Source of the DNA: Fen-1273 sp035516035
GTDB taxonomy: Bacteria > Bacteroidota > Ignavibacteria > UBA10030 > UBA6906
Direction: 5' to 3'
Assembly (NCBI GenBank): GCA_035516035.1
Contig: DATJAS010000083.1
Location: 1 to 53,789, forward strand
Length of the DNA stretch: 53,789 bases
The first letter of the stretch is position 1; the number at the start of each line of letters is the position of its first letter. The notes beneath the pieces are model-generated. The model was given only the letters and a program-made list of their open reading frames with translations. It did no database searches and was not told the origin of the DNA. Both the position numbers and the translations under genes were made by a program. Shown here piece after piece: positions 16,516 through 24,851 of the stretch.

Positions 16516-18642
16516 GTGAGAACGTTTCGCAGCACCCTCTTCATCGCCATCGCCGCATCATTACCCGCCCTCTCGTCCGCCCGGGCCGGTGATACGCTCC
16601 GGCTCCTCACTGTCAACGTCTGGAGCGGTCTCGACTACAGCGGCACATTCTCATACGGGTACTATGAGCCACAGGAGCGCCGCGAGCTCCGCTTCAGAAC
16701 GCTCGTTGAACGTATCCGGATGGTGAATCCGGATCTCCTCTTCATACAGGAAGCGAACCCGGTGGGACCCTACGCCGGGAAGCTGGCGGACTCGCTCGGA
16801 TTCGATGAGATACACCAGGTCTGCAACGGCGGCATCAAGATCGGACCCGTCGGCATTCCCACCAACCTGAAGGAGGGGGTGGCGATACTCGCCCGGCCGG
16901 CGCTTCGCCTTTCGATTGTGGATGCCTGGAAACTCTCAGGCTCACCCGGTGTGCACGGCGATCCGCTCACGATCCATTTCGACGAATCGAACTTCGCGCT
17001 CACCGGCTTGGTACACTGGAACGACAGGCCCGTCTACGTTGTCAACGTCCACCTGAGCGACGCGCCCCCGCGGGACTCGGTTCTCTTCTCCAGACTGGCC
17101 TCGCTCAGAATGACGGGAGTGCTCTCCGCTTCTGATTCCGCGTCGACCGAGCGTTCGTGGAGGAGGCGGACCGCGAAAAAGGAGATCGAAGGAGAGCGCC
17201 TCCTGAAGGAAATCGCCGGGCTCCCCCCCGGCATACCGGTCATACTGGGGGGCGACTTCAACAGCGAGATCGGCCGCGCCCCGATTCCCGCGATCATGGC
17301 GAAAGGGGGGTTTTTCGACGCCGGCCCGCCGGGCGAAGCGATCACGTGGGATCCCGCAGGAAATGAGAACGTCCGCTATTCGATGCAAAACGTCGACGCC
17401 TCGGGCGACACTCTGGACGGCCTCGGACTTCTTTCGGCGGCGCACGATGCCATGCCCCGGCGGATCGATTACATCCTCCTCGACAGGCACTTCAGTGCGG
17501 AGGACGCGGCAGCCACAGTCGTCTTTGACTCCGCCGGCGCATCTCCCCACGTTACCGACCATTACGGGTTGCTCGCCCGTATCGACATGCACAGGGCGCT
17601 TGCGGGCGTTCCTCCCGGGCAGGTGACCGTCCCTCCCGGCGCGCCCGAGCTCGAGGGGCTGCCGATTCTCTCCTATGACACCGATGCCGGCTTCGGGTAC
17701 GGCGCAAAGCTCTTTGCGCTCGACTATTGCGGCATGAACGAGTCGTTCGACGTCGTGCTGTTCAACAGCTCGAAAGGGGAACGGTGGTACCGGCTTGCGT
17801 TTTCAGTTCCCGACTTCGAGCGGCGGCAGGGGAGAGTCTATCCCTGGGCGCTTGACCTCACGGTGGATTTCGACAAGTGGATCGCGAACAGCTTCTTCGG
17901 CGTGGGGAACCGATCGCTCGAATCGGCCCGCGAAACGTACACACGGGCGCCGCTGGAGATCAGCCTGACGGCGAGCCGGGGGTTCTCACACCTGTTCGTG
18001 GCGCAGGCGGGGATCAGGTACAGGAGCGTGTGGAATTCCGGGTTCGGCGCCGGGAGCAGGCTCGCGGCACTCCCCCCCGCGGAAGACGGCGGGAGGGCCA
18101 CGGCGCTCTCCGCGTTCACCACGCTCCGGTACGATTCGCGCGACAGCTACATCAACCCTTCCCGCGGGGCGGTCCTCGAGTGCGAGGCCGAAACGGCGCC
18201 CCGCTCCGCGTGGACGACCGCGCCGCTCTTCCGGCTGGCGGGCTGGATCCAGGGATACACGGTGATCTTCTACCCGAAAACCGTTCTCGCGCTCCGCGCG
18301 GGGCTTCAGGGAGTGGGGGGTACGGAAATCCCTGTGCAGTTTCTCCTCCCGATCGGCGGCAACGCGACGGTGAGAGGGTCCGTGCAGGACAGGTACCTTG
18401 ACAGGGTGGCGGGCGTGGCGAACGTCGAGCTTCGGTTCCCGCTCCTGTGGCGCTTCGGCGGCATGGCGGGGATGGACGCCGGAAAAGTCTGGCATTCGGC
18501 GGCACTGATGGATCTTCCGCGCTGGGCGACCAACCCCGTCATCGGTCTCCGCTTCTACATGGATACGTTCGTCGTCCGTCTCGATTGCGGCTTCGGCAGG
18601 GAGACGACCGGGTTCTATCTGAACTTCGGTCAGCTCTTCTGA
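16516..18642 (+). CDS. Secreted endonuclease/exonuclease/phosphatase domain fused to an Omp85-type outer-membrane barrel (708 aa)
   Basis: Signal peptide, residues 1-24 (MRTFRSTLFIAIAASLPALS). Residues 28-360 are an EEP-superfamily enzyme with all landmarks: N34 (LLTVNVWSG), E79 (LLFIQEANP), H179 (VVNVHLSD), D247/N249 (ILGGDFNSE) and D348/H349 (HVTDHYGLL). After a short Pro-rich linker (about 364-380), residues 385-708 form a 16-strand-type barrel with the Omp85 L6 loop signature GNATVRGSVQDRY and the terminal aromatic strand GFYLNFGQLF. No POTRA domain is seen. GTG is chosen because CGGGAG lies 8 nt upstream; an in-frame ATG at 16492 (8 codons earlier) lacks a ribosome site. Substrate (DNA, phospholipid or phosphate ester) is open. 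Architecture recalls patatin-Omp85 (type Vd) proteins. Confidence 0.88.
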   Translation: MRTFRSTLFIAIAASLPALSSARAGDTLRLLTVNVWSGLDYSGTFSYGYYEPQERRELRFRTLVERIRMVNPDLLFIQEANPVGPYAGKLADSLGFDEIHQVCNGGIKIGPVGIPTNLKEGVAILARPALRLSIVDAWKLSGSPGVHGDPLTIHFDESNFALTGLVHWNDRPVYVVNVHLSDAPPRDSVLFSRLASLRMTGVLSASDSASTERSWRRRTAKKEIEGERLLKEIAGLPPGIPVILGGDFNSEIGRAPIPAIMAKGGFFDAGPPGEAITWDPAGNENVRYSMQNVDASGDTLDGLGLLSAAHDAMPRRIDYILLDRHFSAEDAAATVVFDSAGASPHVTDHYGLLARIDMHRALAGVPPGQVTVPPGAPELEGLPILSYDTDAGFGYGAKLFALDYCGMNESFDVVLFNSSKGERWYRLAFSVPDFERRQGRVYPWALDLTVDFDKWIANSFFGVGNRSLESARETYTRAPLEISLTASRGFSHLFVAQAGIRYRSVWNSGFGAGSRLAALPPAEDGGRATALSAFTTLRYDSRDSYINPSRGAVLECEAETAPRSAWTTAPLFRLAGWIQGYTVIFYPKTVLALRAGLQGVGGTEIPVQFLLPIGGNATVRGSVQDRYLDRVAGVANVELRFPLLWRFGGMAGMDAGKVWHSAALMDLPRWATNPVIGLRFYMDTFVVRLDCGFGRETTGFYLNFGQLF

Positions 18643-18653
18643 AAGTTACAGGT

Positions 18654-18682
18654 TTGCGGATGAACTGATTTCATTCTACATT
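18654..18682 (+). promoter_or_regulatory. Candidate sigma-70 promoter of the hexuronate operon
   Basis: TTGCGG (18654-18659), 17 nt, TACATT (18677-18682), 27 nt before the uxaC ATG. The spacer holds ATGAA-N5-TTCAT (18660-18674), reminiscent of, but not identical in spacing to, the LacI-type operator at 24800. Confidence 0.5.
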
Positions 18683-18709
18683 GCGTCCGTTCAACCTGGC
18701 GCACTAAGG

Positions 18710-20173
18710 ATGAAGCGACCGTTTATCCACGAGGATTTCCTGCTCGAGACCGAGCAGTCCAGGACGTTGTATCATTCCTTCGCTTCCCGCCTCCCGATCA
18801 TCGATTATCACAACCACCTCTCGCCGAGAGACGTCGCGGAGAACCGCCGGTACGAGAACCTGACGGAGATCTGGCTCGCCGGTGATCACTACAAGTGGCG
18901 CGCGATGCGCGCCTGCGGCGTGGACGAGCGGTTCATCACGGGGAATGCCACCGACCTGGAGAAGTTCAGCGCCTGGGCCGCAACGGTGCCGAAGACGCTC
19001 AGGAACCCCCTGTATCACTGGACGCATCTTGAATTGCTCCGCGTCTTCGGCATCGGCGACGTGTTGCTGGGACCGGAAACGGCGCGCGACGTCTGGGAGA
19101 AGTGCAACGAGCTCCTTGCAACGCCCGGGTGTACCGCCCAGGGGATCCTGCTGCGGATGAACGTCGAAATCCTCTGCACGACGGAAGACCCGGTGGACGA
19201 CCTCCGCTTCCACGCGGCGATGGCCGCATCAGGTGCCGGGACGCCGGAGATGCTCCCGACGTTCAGGCCCGACCGCGTCCTGGCCATCGACGACCCCGAA
19301 GGCTATCCCGGTTACCTCCGCTCGCTCGGCGAAGCTTCCGGGGTGGACATCGGGTCCTGGGACGAACTCCTGGCCGCCCTCAGGAAACGGCACGACTATT
19401 TCCACGAACGGGGGTGCCGGCTCTCCGATCACGGCCACGAAACGGCGTTCGCCGGCGACTACACGGTGCAGGATGCATCCTCCGCGCTCCGCCTGCTCAT
19501 GCGCGGGGAGGCTCCCGACCCCCGTCAGGCGGCTGCGTTCCGGGCAGCCCTTGCCTACGAGCTTGCGGTCATGGACTGGGAGAAAGGGTGGGTGCAGCAG
19601 TTCCACCTGGGCGCCCTGCGGGCCACCAACACGCGGATGCGGCGCCTCCTCGGGAGCGACGCCGGCTTCGATACGATCGGCGACGTTTCCCTGGGGAGCA
19701 CGCTGGCGCGCTTCCTGGACCGCCTCGACGAGCACGACAGGCTCGCGAAGACGGTCCTCTACAATCTGAACCCGCGCGATAACGAGCTGCTGGCGGCAAT
19801 GATCGGCAACTTCCAGTCCGGTCCGGCTGCCGGGAAGATGCAGTTCGGTCCCGCCTGGTGGTTCCTCGACCAGATCGACGGGATGACGCGCCAGATCGAG
19901 GCGCTCTCGGCGATGGGGCTCCTGTCGCAGTTCGTCGGGATGCTGACCGATTCACGGAGCATCCTCTCATTTCCGCGCCACGAGTATTTCCGCCGGCTCC
20001 TCTGTCACATCCTGGGGACCGACATGCGCCGCGGGCTCATCCCCGACGACATCGATCTCGTCGGCGGCATGGTCCGCGATATCTGCTACAACAACGCCCG
20101 TCGGTACTTCGCCTTTCCCCGGATGCGCGGGACGCGGCCTGTGGCGGCGGGCTCACACGCCGGGACATCATGA
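18710..20173 (+). CDS. uxaC: Uronate isomerase UxaC (487 aa)
   Basis: Converts D-glucuronate to D-fructuronate and D-galacturonate to D-tagaturonate; the first cytoplasmic step of hexuronate breakdown. The N-terminus FIHEDFLLETEQSRTLYHSF and the metal-site motif IIDYHNHLSPRDVAENRRY are diagnostic for the family. Length (about 470-490) is typical. Further family signatures are GKMQFGPAWWFLDQIDGM and MLTDSRSILSFPRHEYFRR. It is the first gene of the hexuronate operon and its TGA overlaps the transporter ATG by 4 nt. With GH115 alpha-glucuronidase downstream, glucuronate released from xylan is the obvious substrate. Confidence 0.97.
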   Translation: MKRPFIHEDFLLETEQSRTLYHSFASRLPIIDYHNHLSPRDVAENRRYENLTEIWLAGDHYKWRAMRACGVDERFITGNATDLEKFSAWAATVPKTLRNPLYHWTHLELLRVFGIGDVLLGPETARDVWEKCNELLATPGCTAQGILLRMNVEILCTTEDPVDDLRFHAAMAASGAGTPEMLPTFRPDRVLAIDDPEGYPGYLRSLGEASGVDIGSWDELLAALRKRHDYFHERGCRLSDHGHETAFAGDYTVQDASSALRLLMRGEAPDPRQAAAFRAALAYELAVMDWEKGWVQQFHLGALRATNTRMRRLLGSDAGFDTIGDVSLGSTLARFLDRLDEHDRLAKTVLYNLNPRDNELLAAMIGNFQSGPAAGKMQFGPAWWFLDQIDGMTRQIEALSAMGLLSQFVGMLTDSRSILSFPRHEYFRRLLCHILGTDMRRGLIPDDIDLVGGMVRDICYNNARRYFAFPRMRGTRPVAAGSHAGTS

Positions 20174-21480
20174 CACTTCCAGGAGAGGGTGCCGGCCCCG
20201 CCGGTCCGTTGCCGGAGACGGCCGCGCACCCGGGCGGCTACCGGTGGACCATCTGCGCGCTCCTCTTTTTCGCGACCACAATCAACTACGTCGACCGCCA
20301 GATTCTGGGGCTCCTGGCGCCGCTCCTGCAGAAGGAAATCGGGTGGGACGAGGTTCAGTACAGCACCATCGTCATGGCGTTCCAGGCCGCGTACGCCGCG
20401 GGACTCCTCTTTTTCGGGAGAGTGGTCGACAGGTTCGGCACGAAGATCGGGTACGCGATCGCCATCACGCTCTGGAGCGCTGCGGCGATGGGACATGCAG
20501 CGGTCCGCTCGGTTGCGGGGTTCGGCGTGGCGCGGGGGTTCCTGGGCCTGGCCGAGTCGGGGAACTTCCCGGCAGCGATCAAGGCGGTCACGGAATGGTT
20601 CCCCAGGCGGGAACGGGCGCTCGCCACGGGGATCTTCAATGCGGGGGCGAATATCGGGGCCGTGGCATCCCCGGCGGTCGTCCCCTGGCTCACGATCACG
20701 TATGGCTGGCCTGCGGCGTTCGTCGCGACGGGAGCGCTCGGATTTCTCTGGCTCATCGCGTGGCTCCTGGTGTATGAACTCCCCGAGCGCTCCCGGCGCG
20801 TGAGCGGGGCGGAGCTGTCGTTCATCAGGAGCGATCCCGGCGGGGAACCGCAGGGCAGCGTCCCGTGGCGCGTGCTCCTGCGGTACAGGCAGACCTGGGC
20901 ATTCGTCGCGGGGAAGTTCCTCACCGACCCCATCTGGTGGTTCTACCTCTTCTGGCTCCCGAAATTCCTCAACACGCAGTACGGGCTCACGATCACCACG
21001 CTCGGGCTCCCGCTCATCGTTGTCTACACGCTGACGAGCATCGGCTCGATCGGCGGGGGCTGGCTGTCGTCGCGGTGCCTCCGTGCAGGGTGGCCGGTGA
21101 ACCGGGCGAGGAAAGCCGTGATGCTCCTCTGCGCGGTGCTCGTTATTCCGATCGTCGTCGCCTCCGGTGAAGTCACGCTCTGGACATCGGTGCTGATTGT
21201 CGGGCTCGCGACCGCGGCCCACCAGGGATGGTCCGCAAACCTCTTCACCACGGTGTCGGACATGTTCCCGAAGCGCGCCGTCGGGTCCGTCGTGGGGCTG
21301 GGGGGGATGGCCGGAGCGGTGGGCGGGCTCCTCTTCTCACCGTTCGTCGGCTACGTGCTGGAATACACCAACAACACGTACATGATCTTGTTCGTATTCT
21401 GTGCCGCGGCGTACTGTGTGGCGCTCACGGTGATACACCTGCTTGTCCCACGCCTCGAACCCGCCGAAGGGCTGGCGTAG
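20170..21480 (+). CDS. exuT: MFS hexuronate transporter, ExuT-like (436 aa)
   Basis: Twelve-segment MFS protein of the anion:cation symporter family. The first helix with TTINYVDRQILGLLAPLLQKE, followed by GRVVDRFGTKIGYAIAITLW, matches hexuronate and other sugar-acid importers. GFGVARGFLGLAESGNFPAAIK and EWFPRRERALATGIFNAGANIGA are further signatures. The start at 20170 overlaps the uxaC stop (ATGA). The frame is open further upstream, but that would run through uxaC. It should import glucuronate or galacturonate across the inner membrane. The specific substrate is inferred from the neighbours. Confidence 0.88.
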   Translation: MTLPGEGAGPAGPLPETAAHPGGYRWTICALLFFATTINYVDRQILGLLAPLLQKEIGWDEVQYSTIVMAFQAAYAAGLLFFGRVVDRFGTKIGYAIAITLWSAAAMGHAAVRSVAGFGVARGFLGLAESGNFPAAIKAVTEWFPRRERALATGIFNAGANIGAVASPAVVPWLTITYGWPAAFVATGALGFLWLIAWLLVYELPERSRRVSGAELSFIRSDPGGEPQGSVPWRVLLRYRQTWAFVAGKFLTDPIWWFYLFWLPKFLNTQYGLTITTLGLPLIVVYTLTSIGSIGGGWLSSRCLRAGWPVNRARKAVMLLCAVLVIPIVVASGEVTLWTSVLIVGLATAAHQGWSANLFTTVSDMFPKRAVGSVVGLGGMAGAVGGLLFSPFVGYVLEYTNNTYMILFVFCAAAYCVALTVIHLLVPRLEPAEGLA

Positions 21481-21510
21481 GGGAATACCTCAGCGTACGG
21501 AGAAGAGCGC

Positions 21511-22344
21511 GTGAATCTCGAAGACGTTACGCGACAGTTTGACTTTACCGGCAGGACGGTCGTCATCACCGGGGGAGCGGGCGTGCTGGGAGGGGAGATG
21601 GCGTGCGCCCTGGTCGGGTGCAACGCGAACGTCGCGATCCTGGACCGCGACCCGGCGCTGGCCGAGAAGGTCGTACAGCGCTTCGAGGTGAACCGCGGGC
21701 GCTATTGCGTCGTCTACGGCGACGTGCTCAACAGGGGGACGCTCCGCGAGGCGGAGCAGAAGATCACCGCGGAGCTCGGACACGTCGACTGCCTCATCAA
21801 CGGTGCGGGAGGAAACCACCCTCAGGCGACCACGTCGGCGGAACGCCCCTTTTTCGACATCCCGGAGGAGGCCCTTCGGTTCGTCGGAGAGCTGAACCTG
21901 CTGGGGACGATCCTCCCGAGCCAGGTGTTCGGCCGGGGGATGGCCGATCGGAAGGCGGGGGTGATCCTGAACGTCTCCTCGATGAACGCGATTCGCCCCC
22001 TGACCAGGATCCCCGCGTATTCCGCCGCCAAGGCGGCGGTCACAAACTTCACGCAGTGGCTGGCGGTCCACATGGCGACCGAGTACTCCCCCGCGATCCG
22101 CGTGAATGCGATCGCCCCCGGGTTTTTTCTTACCGAGCAGAATCGCTATCTTCTGACGGAGAAAGAGACCGGCGCGCTGACCCCCCGCGGCCAGACCATC
22201 CTCGGACACACGCCCATGCGCAGGTTCGGCGCGCCCGAAGACCTGCTCGGGGCAATGCTCTGGCTTCTCTCCCCCCTCTCATCGTTCGTGACAGGGATCG
22301 TGCTCCCGGTTGACGGCGGCTTCTCGTCGTTTGGCGGTGTCTGA
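21511..22344 (+). CDS. SDR-type D-mannonate oxidoreductase / fructuronate reductase (277 aa)
   Basis: Short-chain dehydrogenase with the cofactor motif VVITGGAGVLGGEMA, NGAGGNHP after strand 4, and catalytic Y-K in YSAAKAAV. The extended GAGGNHPQATTS and PFFDIPEEALRFVGELNLLGTILPSQVFG are typical of SDR enzymes found with uronate isomerases, which reduce D-fructuronate to D-mannonate. They replace the unrelated long-chain UxuB of E. coli. The start is GTG with GGAGA upstream. It sits between the hexuronate transporter and the LarA-family gene. Family and position agree well; activity is inferred. Confidence 0.82.
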   Translation: MNLEDVTRQFDFTGRTVVITGGAGVLGGEMACALVGCNANVAILDRDPALAEKVVQRFEVNRGRYCVVYGDVLNRGTLREAEQKITAELGHVDCLINGAGGNHPQATTSAERPFFDIPEEALRFVGELNLLGTILPSQVFGRGMADRKAGVILNVSSMNAIRPLTRIPAYSAAKAAVTNFTQWLAVHMATEYSPAIRVNAIAPGFFLTEQNRYLLTEKETGALTPRGQTILGHTPMRRFGAPEDLLGAMLWLLSPLSSFVTGIVLPVDGGFSSFGGV

Positions 22345-22382
22345 AGCGGGGGCGTTATGGCGGCGATAATCCGGGAGCGACA

Positions 22383-23648
22383 ATGGTGATCGGCAGAGGT
22401 TCGTTTGAGCGTCCCCTGGATGAGCGGGAGATCGAAGCGATCTGCGCGGACGCCCTGGATGGGCTCCCTGTCGACGGGAAGCGCGTGCTTGTCCTCATCC
22501 CCGACCACACGCGGCACGCGCCTGTCCCCCTCTTTTTCCGCATTATCGCGGGGCGGCTGCACGGCCGCGTGCGTGAGTTGAACTTCCTCGTGGCTACGGG
22601 AACCCATGCGCCGATGCCCTCCGACCGGCTCTACGCCCACGCCGGTCTGACGCCCGCCGAACACGCCCGGGATTTTCCGAAGGTCCGGTTCTTCAATCAC
22701 GATTACCGCGACCGCGGGGGGCTTGCGACGCTCGGGACGATCCCGTCAGGTGAGATCGCCGCGCTGACGGGAGGCCTCTCCGCGGGGGACATCCCCGTCA
22801 CCATCAACAGGATGGCGGTCGAGCACGACCAGATCCTGATCGTCTCCCCGGTCGTCCCCCACGAGGCGATGGGGTTCGCAGGGGGGAACAAGTACTTCTT
22901 CCCCGGCATCGCGGGACTCGAGGTGGTCGAGACGTTCCACTGGCTCGCGGCCCTCATCACCAACCCCGTCGTGAACGGCGTCAAAGATACGCCCACACGG
23001 CGCGTGATCGACCGCGCGGCAGAGTTCCTCCGGACGCCTGCCCTCTGTCTCGCGTTCGCGCTCGACGGAAGCCACAGGCTCGCGTGCCTCTTTGCAGGCT
23101 CGCCGAAGGAAGCCTGGTCGGGAGCCGCGGAGTATTCCGGCCGGCTTCACATCGCGCGCCTCGGCCATCCCTACCGCCGGATACTCGGGCTCGTCCCCCC
23201 GATCTACGAAGACATCTGGGTGGCCGGGAAGGCGATGTACAAGCTCGAGCCGGTCCTGGCCGACGGGGGGGAGCTTGTGATTTACGGCCCGCACATCCAT
23301 ACGCTCTCGTTCATGCACGGACGAGAGATCGAAAGAATCGGCTACCACGTGCGCGACTACTTCACGGCTCAGTGGGAGCGCTTCGCCCGGGAGCCGAAGC
23401 TCATACTGGCTCACTCCACGAACGTCAGGGGGACCGGAGAATTCAGGGGAGGCCGCGAGCGCCCCAGGGCGACTGTCACGCTTGCCACCGCCATCCCTCC
23501 CGGCGCATGCGCGGGAGTGAACCTCAACTACAGGGATCCCTCCGCCATCGACGTGGAGGAGTGGCGTGGTGATACGGACACGCTGGTCGTCGAAGAAGCC
23601 GGCCAGGTCCTTTACCGGCTCGAAGAGCCGCCCGCACACAACGCATAG
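22383..23648 (+). CDS. LarA-family nickel-pincer racemase/epimerase homologue (421 aa)
   Basis: LarA (lactate racemase) uses a nickel-pincer nucleotide bound to a Lys. Every key LarA residue has a counterpart: D41/R44 (PDHTRHAP), H75 (TGTHAP), H160 (PHEAMGFAGG), the cofactor Lys K170 (GGNKYFFPG) and H186 (VVETFHW). The H160/K170/H186 spacing equals that of LarA H174/K184/H200. GGGAG lies 5 nt before the ATG. Setting between mannonate oxidoreductase and KDG kinase suggests a sugar-acid 2-epimerase (for example mannonate/gluconate) rather than lactate racemase. Family members acting on other 2-hydroxy acids, including gluconate, are known. The cofactor-making larB, larC and larE are not in the window. 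Confidence 0.85.
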   Translation: MVIGRGSFERPLDEREIEAICADALDGLPVDGKRVLVLIPDHTRHAPVPLFFRIIAGRLHGRVRELNFLVATGTHAPMPSDRLYAHAGLTPAEHARDFPKVRFFNHDYRDRGGLATLGTIPSGEIAALTGGLSAGDIPVTINRMAVEHDQILIVSPVVPHEAMGFAGGNKYFFPGIAGLEVVETFHWLAALITNPVVNGVKDTPTRRVIDRAAEFLRTPALCLAFALDGSHRLACLFAGSPKEAWSGAAEYSGRLHIARLGHPYRRILGLVPPIYEDIWVAGKAMYKLEPVLADGGELVIYGPHIHTLSFMHGREIERIGYHVRDYFTAQWERFAREPKLILAHSTNVRGTGEFRGGRERPRATVTLATAIPPGACAGVNLNYRDPSAIDVEEWRGDTDTLVVEEAGQVLYRLEEPPAHNA

Positions 23649-23663
23649 AAGGAACCACGAACT

Positions 23664-24746
23664 ATGACCGCACCGCTTGTCCCCCCCCCGGGGGGGGCGC
23701 TGGACCTGCTCTCTCTCGGCGCGCTCGTGCACCGTCTCGATCCCGGGGATGTGCCGTTCCGGAAGGCAACCGAATGCCGCATACACGTGAGCGGAGGTGA
23801 ATTCAACGTCGCAGCGAATCTCGCCGATTGTTTCGGGATGTCGACGGCCGTGGCAACGGCGATGGTGGATTACCCGATCGGCGACCTGATTGCCGAGCGC
23901 GTGCGTGCGATGGGCGTGCGGCCCTTCTACAGGCGTTTCAAACACAACGGCGTGAACGGACCGAACATGGCCACGGTGTACAGCGACCGGGGGCACGGGA
24001 TCCGGGGACCCGTCGTCTTTTACAACAGGGCGAACGAGGCCGCCGCCGAGCTCAAGCCGGGCGACTTCGACTGGGACGCGATCTTCCGGGGCGGGGTCCG
24101 CTGGTTTCACAGCGGGGGGATATTTGCCGCGCTCTCACCCACGACCGGCGAGCTGATCGTGGAGGGGATGAAAGCGGCGCGGCGCGCGGGGGCCGTGGTC
24201 AGCTTCGATCTCAATTTCCGCGCGAAGCTCTGGAACGTCTGGGGAGGGGAGGAGAAGGCGGTCCAGGTCATCGGACGGATTGTCGAGCACGTCGATGTGC
24301 TTGTCGGCAACGAGGAGGACCTGCAGAAGGCGCTTGGCGTGCGCGGACCCGACGCTGCGCGCTCGTCGGGACTCGACCCCTCCGCGTTTCTGGGGATGAT
24401 CGAGAGCGTCCGCGCAAAACTGCCCCGGGTGCGCGTCGTTGCGACCACGTTGCGCGAGGTCCTCTCGGCCGCACGGCACAGGTGGTGTGCGGTTGCGTGG
24501 ATCGACGGGTCTTCGTACGTCGCGCCGACATGTGAGCTGGACGTGCTCGACCGGGTCGGCGGGGGAGACGGGTTTGCCAGCGGGCTCTTCTACGGCCTCC
24601 TTGCCGGTGAATCGCCGGAGAAGGCCGTCCGCCTCGGCTGGGCTCACGGAGCGCTCCTGACGACATACCCGGGTGACACGACGATGGCCACGCTTGACCA
24701 GGTCCGCTCGCTCGCGGGCGGCGCCTCGGCGCGCATTCAGCGCTGA
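23664..24746 (+). CDS. kdgK: PfkB-family sugar kinase, probable 2-keto-3-deoxygluconate kinase (360 aa)
   Basis: Ribokinase-fold kinase. The N-terminal GGEFNVAANLADCFGM is the PfkB substrate-side motif, and DVLDRVGGGDGFASGLFYGL is the C-terminal ATP/catalytic motif with the general-base Asp in GGGD. FDLNFRAKLW and VDVLVGNEEDLQKALG are typical of KDG kinases. It follows the LarA-like gene by 15 nt in the hexuronate operon and would phosphorylate KDG to KDPG. The KDPG aldolase is not in the window. The ninth to seventeenth bases of a C9G8 homopolymer pair begin at codon 6 (see 23681). Confidence 0.8.
   Translation: MTAPLVPPPGGALDLLSLGALVHRLDPGDVPFRKATECRIHVSGGEFNVAANLADCFGMSTAVATAMVDYPIGDLIAERVRAMGVRPFYRRFKHNGVNGPNMATVYSDRGHGIRGPVVFYNRANEAAAELKPGDFDWDAIFRGGVRWFHSGGIFAALSPTTGELIVEGMKAARRAGAVVSFDLNFRAKLWNVWGGEEKAVQVIGRIVEHVDVLVGNEEDLQKALGVRGPDAARSSGLDPSAFLGMIESVRAKLPRVRVVATTLREVLSAARHRWCAVAWIDGSSYVAPTCELDVLDRVGGGDGFASGLFYGLLAGESPEKAVRLGWAHGALLTTYPGDTTMATLDQVRSLAGGASARIQR
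23681..23697 (+). repeat. C9G8 homopolymer pair inside the kinase 5' end
   Basis: Nine C (23681-23689) are followed directly by eight G (23690-23697), within codons 6-12 (encoding VPPPGG). Such tracts are prone to slippage; a one-base change would stop translation early. They are also common sites of sequencing error. Confidence 0.8.
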
Positions 24747-24799
24747 ACGGCGGCGGCCTTGCTTTTGGCGGGGGGGAATCATATGTTCAAGTCAGATGC

Positions 24800-24813
24800 T
24801 TGAACCGATTCAA
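24800..24813 (+). promoter_or_regulatory. LacI-type operator in front of the regulator gene
   Basis: TTGAACCGATTCAA is a palindrome with one mismatched pair and the central CG typical of LacI-family operators. A second inverted pair TTCAAG/CTTGAA (24786-24791 and 24799-24804) overlaps it. It lies 38 nt before the chosen start of the regulator, consistent with autoregulation. Confidence 0.6.
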
Positions 24814-24851
24814 TGACGCGGGAACCCGCCCCCGGCGGGGCGGGTACATTC

